DNA of 64,000 nt from Rotaria sordida (Eukaryota; Rotifera; Eurotatoria; Philodinida; Philodinidae): NCBI GenBank assembly GCA_905250125.1, contig CAJNOL010000943.1, positions 1 to 64,000 on the forward strand, given 5' to 3'. A program made the translations under genes and the position numbers. Of this stretch, positions 44,763 to 55,521 are shown piece after piece. The notes below the pieces were generated by a model. It did no database searches and was not told where the DNA came from. It saw nothing but the letters and a program-made list of their open reading frames with translations. Position 1 is the first letter of the stretch, and every line of letters starts with the position of its first letter.

Positions 44763-47700
44763 TCATTTTCGTAATTGTTTACAAAAATTTGAAGCAACAT
44801 GACATCCTTTAGTAATAAATTTATTTTTAAATACATCAGATTTTTTTCTTGTTAACATTACTGATGATGGTATATGATAATTTTGTAATGGTAAATAATT
44901 AACACCGTCGGGCATTGAACGTGATGCTTGTCGTGTCCATTTATCATGTCCATTTATATGAACTAATTCAAGATACCATGAAAACATTTGATTACGATCA
45001 GCAAAACGAAATGATATACCAAATGGTAATTCTGTCTGATTTGATTGATTAATATCAGGAGGTAAAATTGTTAATACTCGATATTGACTCATATCAAATG
45101 GATCAACAAAACGACAATCAGTTCCAATATAAAGATAAATATCTTCAACAGACCATGAATAAATGATTGGTTGTTGTTCTAATTCTTGTTGATTGAAATT
45201 TAATTTTGTTTTAAGTGTTTTATCATTAATATTATTTGAAATTCGATAAATTTTAAGCTAATTAAAAATAAATAAGAGAAAAAAAAATAATAGATATTAT
45301 CCTTACTCATTGACATTGACAATGATAAACGGAAACAAACTTTTCTTTCTATCTCTGTTTTAAAACTCATAATTAATCTTATAAGAAGAAGGAATAAAAA
45401 AAGAACGATAATTGTCACATGTTAATTTTTAAGTCAGATTTTCTCACTTGTTATTATTATTTTGTACTTTGGAAAGAACGAAAGAACATAGAAGTACAAA
45501 GTTTAATAGAATCTACGTTTTTATATTATTACACACATTCTAAAAATATAACCACTGAGATTTTAAGTATTTTCATGATAGATGAATGTTTTCCAATATG
45601 AATTACGTGACATTTTTTTATGCTATATTAGGGAAATATACGTGCTTAGCAAAATCAAGAGGACAAAGTATAGAATTTTTTTTGTATTGAGCAATGGAAT
45701 ACTAAAAAGAAATAGAAGAAATATGAAACATAAGTGTGTTGGATAGCTCCCTAGAAATCTACTATATGGAAGAACTAATGCATAAAAAAATGCTCATTTT
45801 ATAAACATGAATCCAAGTGTATAATGTAAATTCTCGAAGTGAAATCAATGAAAATTTTCATCATAGATTATAAAGATTTTTGTCGATTAATATTGGTATT
45901 GGTACTAGTCTAACAAGAGAATTGCGCTAAGTGATATATATGATTCAATTCAAAATATAATGTGCTTTACTATTTTTTGAATAATGCTTTGGATAGGAAC
46001 ATCATAGAGATCTGCAGTTTTCATCATTCAAAAGAGAACTTCCGAGACTATCGAAATATATCAAAATTTGATGAGTCAGCAGTTGACCAATCAAGACAGT
46101 TCTTAGTAGAAATTTCTAAAAACGATATTCTAAACCTATTTCTTTTTCGATTTAGACTTTTAATACGGCTAATCGGTCTACGCAAAGGCCGAGCTTCTTC
46201 CATTCGAGAGTTATAAGACTTTTCCAAAGACCTCTACTTTCAGCCAATTGACCTATGATTACTCAACAAAACAACTAGACATGAATGATTCACTGTGCTG
46301 AGTCAAATGATAATATTTACTTTTAATTTCGAAATAATTCGACTCTTTTATTTCAATATTTCTGAAATTTCACAATCCGCCTTCATGTAATGACAGTGTC
46401 GACATTTTGAAACTAATTAGATAACAATATTAGATCATGGTCGAATTTCAAAACAAATATCATTATTGGACTCAGTACGGTGAATCATTCATATCTAGCT
46501 GCTTTTTTCGAGTGATCATAGGTCAATTGACTGAAATCGACGATTTCAAGAAAAGTCTTATAACTTTCGAACAGAACAAGTTTAGATGACTATGATAAAA
46601 GTTTTATGAAGATTTATTTTGATGCTTTGAGACATAAACACAGAAGATTGGTTTTAATATAATAAGAATATAAAAATGATGCATATAACATTAGTCTGAA
46701 TCACGAAATTCATTTCCGTCTTATGTGTTCTTCTCATAAAAATAAATTACTTGACCTAACTCAATTCAATCCAAGCGCAAAAATATAACTATCATTTCTA
46801 TATTGTTTCATGATAAAATGAATCGCCCCAATGCTCAAATAGAAATTGTATTCCCCTTCAATTAAATATTTAAAAATGAATTTTAATTATATATAATCAA
46901 TATTTAATCTAGTTGCTTGCAATGATATTGCTTAGGCTTCTATCATCTATTATATATGTAGAGAAATTTGAATTTTCTAGAAATTGAAATTTATCATTCC
47001 TTTAAGAGATCACCGATTTTGGTCACCATAAAATTTCAAAAAATTATCTAATTATATCGTAGAATGAAATAGTATTTGTTTGCCGATAGAAAAACTTACA
47101 ACTGCTCTTTCAAATATCCATAAACATGGTGTCCATCGTTCATTTAATGAATCAAAATATTCACATTGAACTAATTGATTATTAAAATCTTGTTGTCGTT
47201 GTTGTAAACGTTCTTTTTCAAATTGTATATAATTAAGTTTAACAACAAATGTTGCTTGTAAATTTAATTCATGTGATAAATATGTTCGATAACGATATAA
47301 AACTTCTGATATATTTTCACATGAATACATTGGTCGTTCAAGATTTTGATCAATAATTACTTCAAATAAAGTCCAAAAAAAACAATCATGTTTATCAATT
47401 TGTTTTAATAATTTATCAATAATTATATCAGCTGTTGTTTCTTTTTCAAAAATAAACATTGCATAACCATTAAACGCATCGGCACGAGATTCAAAATAAA
47501 CTGAAACTATTGCACCATCTAATTTACGTGGAATAGATGGATTATTACGTATTGATATTAATGCTTCTATACATGTTCTTTCATGTTCATATTCATCATC
47601 AGTTATATCAAATAATTCACGATAATATTTACAAAGATTAGTCATTATTTCAAAATTTGCTTGAATCGATGGAGCAACATGAATATAAGCTGGTGATAAT

Positions 47701-50700
47701 TGAAATTGAGATAATGTTGAAATTGATGATAAAGACTCACGAGAAGCTAGAAATAGAAAAAAAGTTTTTCAAATTGACATTCAAATCAATCATGCAAAAC
47801 AAATCGTCTAGAACATCTTTTGAAAGAATAGCTAATTTTAGGATATTTTAAAATTCCAGATTAGAATTATCTAGACAAAAAAGTCTTCATTCTATCTGAA
47901 ACTTTCAACAAATCACTACGACCATTAAAACAATATATAGATAAAACTTTAGGTCGCATTCAATATTTCGAAACAGCACTTGTAACATATTATTCTCTTG
48001 ATTATATAAACATAATTGCAAGAGAAAGGTATCAAGACTCATATCATTCTAACTTTTCTCATAATCTTTTTATATCCTAATTTTTTCCCAATTCCAAAAA
48101 CAAAACAAACATTCTTACTATGAAAAGATCGATTTCGTTTAAGTTTTGTCAATTGTGGACTATCAGTAAGATTTGATAATCCTTGTTGAATAAGTTCATT
48201 TTGATTTGCAAAACGTTTCATATCCATATCATCTAATGATATTTGACGATCGTCATCGATTCCATTAATCGAATTCGTTGGTGCTAATGTTGCTTGTGAT
48301 ATAAGACATGGTGCAAATGTTGAAACAAGATTCGATAAAGTCATACAATTTATTTCAGATAACATAGCAACTGTATGAATATGCATTAACATTGTTCTTA
48401 ATGTTGAATAATGTATTGGAAAATTTTTTTTTAAATCTTTAAGTAATGCACGATAATATTGAATTAATTGTTCACTTTTAATTGTCTTATCAACTGTTGA
48501 ACGTAACCATGCATTATAATTTTCACGTGTACCAAGTAATGGCATATCTAATTGACGAAGAAAACGTTTTAATGCATTAGCAACATCATGTTCAGTATAA
48601 TTTTCAGGTGTTAATGTAGGAGTAAATGGATCTTCAAGACATTCATTTAATAATTGTTTGATTTTACTTTCTTGTCCTGCTTGACGATAAATACCTGAAT
48701 AAAAGAAAACCAAAAAAAGTGTTCATTATTAATTCGATAAAAATTTCTCAATGTAATGGAAAAAAATTTTTTTTTTTTCATTATTTTCAATTTTGTTTTT
48801 CAACAAAAGAAGAAAAGATTGAATATTCAATAAATGATTTTGCTTTAATTATTAATTCAATAATAATCGTTTAAAATAGAAACTCTTCGAGTTACCGGAA
48901 ACTTGATAATAGAACTTTTGCAAACCGAACTTTCGCCAATTTGTGTGTAACTTTGGTATAGATTAGAAAAATTTATGCCAACTTAGGAATGTGCAGTTTC
49001 AATTTGTTGACTACCGACGTCACTGATTCAATGTAGTTTGAGTATATTAACTAGAGCCCAGCAGGTTCCAAATTTTCGTATCAGAGCCTGGTCGAACCGT
49101 ACTTTGACACTCTCAATAAAATTTTCTAATCGGAATTAGCTAGTCGTTCCGAAGATACGAGATAGTTTATTTTTTCGGTTTTTTTTTGCATTCGGTGATT
49201 AGTGCATATTCTACATATTTCTTAGATGATTAGAGGCCGTCGGATACAAAATTTTCGGACCGGGACTAGAGCTCGTCGGGTCCAAGAATTTCTGAACCCG
49301 GGCTCGGATCCGATCAGTAAAAATTTTAAGACCCGAGTCCGGACGCGGCCGATTCTAACCGGGACCAACCTGGCGGACTCTAATGCTGAAATACTGGCGT
49401 CAGTGTTCGCTGAAGCATTGGAACATACTGCTGCAAAAAAGAGCATATTCCGATAGAGATGATGTCTCAATACTGCAATGAATATCGATGTCAGTGTAAC
49501 CAGTGCCTCATGGTTTAATATTGACATCAATGTTGCACATCATTATATCAACTATCTTCATAAGTGCAAGCATCAAGATATGTTTTCATAACATTTAGCA
49601 TAGGTCTTACGTACATATATGTTACATTCATACTGTTCAACGACAATTGGTGAACGTCTTATTGACGAACAGAAGGATTCCGTAATTTCTAATCATTTCT
49701 TTATCAATAAATATATATACATATAAATTAAATAATCATGAATAACAACTTTGTCCGAAACTAGTATTTACACGTTAAATGAACATCGGACGTATTCAGT
49801 GTTTTATCTAGCATGGGAACCGAACGGACTTTGTTTCTCCGAAGATATAGCTTGATCTCCCAAGGTGTTTCGGTATTGTATTACATTCAATATGTTTATA
49901 TGCTCAAAAATAGGTATTCGTCTGTTCAGAGTTTAAAATTTCGTCTTCAGAAGAGAAAATCTAGATGAAATATTGAATGTATTGTTTGAAAATTATTTTC
50001 TTTTTTAGTATTACTAATACAAAATTTAAAAAAGCTTTTAAAGTTCAATAGCATCATCATCAGATGTATATCTTCATGGAAAATAAATTGATTAAATCGT
50101 TCTACATGCCTCTTTTTCTATCAATCTATAAAACTATCAAATCGCTGTTGCAACTAACAGCATGCACAAATAAAATTGAATCTACGCATTATGTTTAATC
50201 TTTTCTATCAATTTCTTTCTTTCTTTCTCTAAATTATTTCATCTTTATCAAATTTTAAATCTTAATAAGATAAAATAAGAATATAAAAACCTATTTACCT
50301 TTCGCTAATAAACCATGTTCAAAAAGAAATTTAATAAATCTTTCAACAATAACTGGTATATTTTGTGATGTTAATATTTGTTCATTTAAATTTGTTAATG
50401 TTTTAACTTTAATTGCTTGACGAAGACATGAATATAACATATCCATTAATTTTATAATAGGTGATGATAAATAAAGAAAACGTTTTGAAACAAGACAAAG
50501 AACAACACCTGTAAAGTCTTTTGTTTTTTGATAAGCTAAATTAACAAGATAAAAAAAACAAATGAACAAATAAATCATAGAAAAAAATAAAACAAAAATT
50601 TACTTAAACTTAAATATTTTCGTAAATCAACTTCATCAAATATTGTATCCGAACAAATAACAAAACGTCCTGAATAAACAATACCTATAACTTGTTGTTT

Positions 50701-53700
50701 TTCAGCATTAATTCCTTCTTGAATATTTAATTTCATTAATAAAATAAAATCTGAATATATTAATTGATAATAACAATATTGTCGTTTAATTATTTCACGT
50801 ATCCATAATGAACGTTCAAGATCATTTGGAAAAATCCATACATATTCATTTGATGATGTTTGATCATCAACAATTATTGTACATTGACTATTTATATTAA
50901 TTACTGGTGTATTTGTTAAACGACATCTTAATGAAACAGCATTAACTGTTTGATTACATATAGCAAGTACATTATTTAAATCAATTTCAAATACACAACG
51001 TTGAAGTTTATCTGTTTTAGAAGTTGGAGGATAGACTTTAAGACGATCATTTTCATAACGTGTTAAAAGTTCTTTAAGAACTCCATATCTACTAGATAAA
51101 TAAACAATTGTTTCATTTACATCATCAAATTTTGTTCTCATTAAATCAAATTCAGCTATACCTAAAAATAAAATTCTATGATTAATATATATGTACATAT
51201 GAACGAAAATTTAGCTCTTTCAATTGACTATTAATTAAAATTAAACCCATCTCCCTCAAAAAACCGATCTTGACCCAACTATATTCAAATCACATGAAAT
51301 TTTCAGTCCTATACCATGATATTTTTAGAAGATATTCAACTAACAAAGGTTCAAAATAGTTCATGTAGCAATCCAAAATTTTCTGTAAGCCTTCATTCTA
51401 TATACTTAATTTTCTTTTGTTTGAAAGAACATGTCCGGATGCAGGGCATGACAGAGTCTATTATTTTTAAATTCTTATTTTTTAAGGGTCTTAACGTGCT
51501 CTTTCAAACAAAAAAGAAAGCCATTGACTACAATGAAGCTATTTCGAGAATTCTGAGACGCACCGATCCAAAAAAAACCACATTTTTCAAATAGAAAATG
51601 ACGGAAATTTTTTGAAGAAACACAATGTCAGATAAAAAGTCATGTCATAATTGACTTCTTTTGAAACGAAAGAACTTAATTAAAAAGTAATTAGTAAATA
51701 TCTCTATAATCATATGAGAAAAAATCTAAAACATTCAGAATAGGCTCTACGCTGTGAACTGTATATTTGGTCAAATTCTCAGCAAGATTGAACTGTAAAA
51801 AACCGATTTTCTAGAAATTCTGTCAAGTCTTGAAACAAAAATTTCTGTCTTCCTATCATTTAGAGATTTTGAAAAAGGATTTATATTGCTTGGAATTGGT
51901 TTTTGAACTTCTCATTCGATTATAACAGCATTTTATTCGTTTATATATTCGTACTCCGTCACGTCGCTAACGAATAATATTGTCTATATACAAAATTATT
52001 CACAATTAAATGTCTGATACAATATTAATGCTTGTCACGAATTAGTCATTTTAGAATCTAATACAATTTTTATATCGTGTGTACAAATTTCTTTTTCTTT
52101 ATTGCAAATCACTGTTCTACATAGAATTTTCTTTTTTGTTGGGAAAGTGAGTTAAAAATTTCAGAAGACAATGATCAACTTTCACAAATAACAATATTCT
52201 CACATAGTTTTTAATCCAATAATAACGTATAGAAATATCGTTCTATTCTAAATAAAACATTGTTTCAATTATGATAATGATATCAAGTATGTCCTAATTT
52301 TACGATTCAAATTATGGAGAAAAAACAAAAAACAGTTAATTCTATGATTTCATAAATTTTTTTCAAAACATTTCGATCAAAGAGAAATACAGCTGATATT
52401 TCAATTCTATTACTCTCATTCATTCTATCGTGTTTATGAGTTATACTAAGTACGTATAGTATTTCTATCGATTCATTGATTTCGAATGTTGATAGTCAAT
52501 TGTTTCTCTCCTTGACATACATTTGTTTACTTGATATGTTTTAGAATTAAAATTCAAAATTATCTTATTCACAGAACAAAAAAAAAGAAAAACAAACGAA
52601 ACTTTTACCTCCATTCGCTAAAATAATTTTCATTTGTTTGATTTGTTGATGTCGTTGAGCATGATCTGCAATAGCAAAATTTTTTTCTGAATAATTTGGA
52701 TCAGCTCCTAACATAATTAAATGTAATGTTTTTCTATAATCTGTTGTTTCAACATTTTCATATAACATTTTATTAAGTTGATCTTGTGTATAAGTATAAT
52801 GATTTGTTTGATATGGTTGAAGATAAATTTTTTCAATATATTTTTTTCTTATATATTGTTTACGTTCAAATTCTGTTGAATTAATATTTGGTTTTGAATT
52901 TTTTGAAGAATTATTTTCTAATAAACTATTCGTAAATTGATTACCATAATCATGAAGTAGATCAATTAAATCTGAATCACATGTATTAGTCATCAATGAT
53001 TGTAGACGAAGGAAATTTGAAGTTAAACGATGATGAATCGCTATTGTAAATATAAAAAAATGCAAGAAAAACAAAAAAGAAAAACAATCAAGAATTGATA
53101 TACCAGCACATTTTTTACATATTATCAAAAGCCAAGACATAATAGCAATCGTTGGATTTTCAGCATTACAATCAGCACATTGACAATTACTGGAATTTTC
53201 TCGTACTCTATCGAGATAAACTGTTGTTTGATCTTAATTGACAAAAAAAAAACGTAGGAGTATTATTTTCTAACATAATTAAATAAATCATGTGTGTTGT
53301 TATCTTTTTTTTTTCTTTTATGAACTCTTTTTAAAAGAATTAGTTTGTTTCTTTACTTGGTACAACTGAATCATCATCACTATATATTGATGTATTGGAA
53401 GAATTTTCCATCAAATTAGAAATTGAATTTAGTTTTGTATCCATTGATTCTAATGGCGAACTAAAGAAAACAAAATCTATTGTTAATAAATTTTGTAATT
53501 TATCTTTAAAATATTTACCTTTTATTTAATTGATCTTTGAGTAATGATGGATTTTTTTGTTGATTGATATTTGAAATAGTTAAATTGTTTTTTTCGTGTT
53601 GCTTAAACAAAAAAAAAAAAAAGTAATTAATTCATTGAAATTCTTTAGTTAAAGTTAACTAGACTAAATCTCGAATCAACTAATAAACATCTTTTTGTTT

Positions 53701-55385
53701 TTTTTTTAATTTTCACGTGAAATATTTAGCAGCTATTAACGAAAAGAAAAAAATAAAAGAGCATTACTTTTCTTTTTCTTTCTTTCATTCCTATGATGCA
53801 AAAAAATGATGTGCAAACATATACATATTTTTTTTACCCATTGATAAGAAACAAGATCATTGAGAAATTATTTACCGATAATAATGTTTGGTCTGACGAC
53901 GAATGAGAACTTGAGTCATCATCAAATATTGAAGAAGTAACATAGAATAGATTTTTATCAGATATATTTAATGAATTTGAATAAATATGATTATTGTTAT
54001 TATTATTTTCTTGTGGTAAACATGCTAAAATATTGTTTCTATTTGATGAATAAAATTTTTTTTGACGAAATACAACATTTGAATCATCATTCTTTACATT
54101 GTTCGATGAAAGTTGTTTACTGGAAACATGTGGTGGATTTTCAACAACATGAGAATCTAATTAAAAAATTCGAATATATAATTATAAAGATATTCGTACT
54201 AATGAATTCAAAATAAAATAAAACAAAACATGAAAAATAGACAATCAAAGAATATTAATTATGAGCAATCATGTTTATATCTATTTTACTGTTGATTTTC
54301 TATTAGAAGTTATTTTCTCGTTGATACATCAATTGTATGATATTTTTATTCACGAAAAATTGAATCTCATTCAAATTTAATTAAGACTCTTGAATTTAAT
54401 TGTAAGTCTCAATATAACAATCAGTAGATATAGATCATGAATTAATAAAGTGTAATGATAGCGAATGAATTAATTGTTGAAAAAAAAATATGCCAATGGC
54501 CATATGCTGAAAACTAGAGAAAATGTGTTTACAAAAATTTTGTTAAGAAGAGATTGACGGTTGTGGACAGAAAAGAGCACTATAATGAAGAAGCTATATT
54601 CGGCTAGTGAAAACTGTTCAACTCTTACTCACTCCATTTCTTTCTTTTGGTAGGGGGACACTGATGCTCCTCTGAGAATGCATTGCCACTCTCTAGACAA
54701 GTTGCTAACGGTTATTCGTGTCGGATCATCCGTCCGATAGCATTCTAATTACGTTGTAGTATACAACAGATCTTGTGGCTAGTTAGTGTATACAGGAAGT
54801 TCAAACAATACTGGCCTTCTGTTAGGAGCTATAGCTAGTCATAGTTATCGGGAAGATATCAAGTTAACTAACCTGTTTTTGAGCAGCACTCTATACCGCG
54901 AGGTACTCGAAATGTGGGGATTTTTTCCTTCCTGAGAGAGCGTCCCTAGGAAATCAACCTCTCCAATCGAAAATTTCGAATATTAATACGTATTTAATAT
55001 GAATATTCGACTTGAATACTTTTCTTCCTAACCCCTTTGCTCTATCATATTAAAATATAATATAAAATTCAATGATAAACATGAGTACGAAGTTGAAAGT
55101 TAATACTACAAAGTGTTAATTTCAAATTTGCTTTTATTAGTAAAATCAAAGATAAAATGTAACTCTCAATATCTGTACAAATACTTTATTTTTGTCTTAA
55201 AAATTATATATATATATAAATATATGTAATAATTTACCCTCAAGTGGTACTGCATCATCAAGACCAATAGTCAAAGGTGCTTTATTTGTTGGTTTTACTT
55301 TGGTTCTAGCAATAGGTGTCGGTCGATTTTTTAGAATAGAATTCGATAGAGGAGATTCAGAAGGTAAATCTAACGAATTATCCAT
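44763..55385 (-). CDS. ARAP1: ARAP-like Arf-GAP / Rho-GAP with RA and PH domains
   Basis: Eleven exons: 55385..55238, 54156..53876, 53601..53519, 53460..53357, 53232..53104, 53040..52609, 51161..50604, 50535..50299, 48694..48119, 47746..47100, 45257..44763, for 1229 residues. Domains in order: disordered Ser/Asn-rich N-terminus (about 210 residues); ArfGAP zinc finger (CADC-x16-CKKC, then AAIHHRLTSNFLRLQSL); ankyrin-like stretch (LHLIMLGADPNYSEKNFAIA); PH-like region; RhoGAP (IPVIVERFIKFLFEHGLLAK, GIYRQAG with the catalytic Arg, LKRFLRQLDMPLL, LSNLVSTFAPCL); Ras-association-like region; C-terminal PH (WSVEDIYLYIG, FRFADRNQMFSWY). Only ARAP proteins combine these, coupling Arf and Rho inactivation at membranes to phosphoinositides. 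The vertebrate SAM and first PH domains are not seen. The Arf arginine finger is shifted. The start codon abuts TTTTTATTCTAG, and POLR3E ends 136 nt upstream. Confidence 0.88.
46190..46585. repeat. Hairpin (MITE-like) element in ARAP intron 10
   Basis: Left arm 46193-46305 and right arm 46471-46583 are inverted copies: CAATTGACCTATGATTACTC against GAGTGATCATAGGTCAATTG; ATGAATGATTCACTGTGCTG against CAGTACGGTGAATCATTCAT; GAGTTATAAGACTTTTCC against AAGAAAAGTCTTATAACTTT. Spacer about 165 bp. Confidence 0.7.
49053..49390. repeat. GC-rich palindromic elements, family C (one full copy, partial neighbours)
   Basis: The full copy runs about 49266-49383: TAGAGCTCGTCGGGTCC at the left, CCAACCTGGCGGACTCTAA at the right, and GAACCCGGGCTCGGATCCG and GACCCGAGTCCGGACGCGG between. 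A partial copy starts TAGAGCCCAGCAGGTTCC at 49053, and AGAGGCCGTCGGAT lies at 49231. The region is in ARAP intron 8. Open frames on both strands here are by-products of its GC content. Confidence 0.6.
54640..54970. other. GC-richer unexplained stretch in ARAP intron 1
   Basis: Visibly less AT-rich than its flanks, with no open frame, clear inverted repeat or RNA-gene signature that I could recognise. It could be a degraded insertion or a regulatory segment. Confidence 0.3.
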
Positions 55386-55400
55386 CTAGAATAAAAACAA
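55386..55400 (-). promoter_or_regulatory. Acceptor-like AG abutting the ARAP ATG
   Basis: On the minus strand TGTTTTTATTCTAG runs directly into ATG, 136 nt after the POLR3E stop. It is a candidate trans-splice acceptor for a downstream operon gene. Confidence 0.5.
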
Positions 55401-55521
55401 AATTCACGTCAAACAATGAAATAGAAATCACCGTTGTGTATCGCTGAGAAAAAGAAAAAGTATTACAAAAAAACAAAAAACAAAAAAAAATCAAATGTTA
55501 ACTTGTTGTTGTTGTTTTTTT

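Noticed and set aside
49222..49530. Arg/Pro-rich frames on both strands (76 and 102 codons)
   Set aside because: They arise from the GC-rich family C palindromes, which have few stop codons in any frame. The same stretch is open on both strands and there is no conserved motif.
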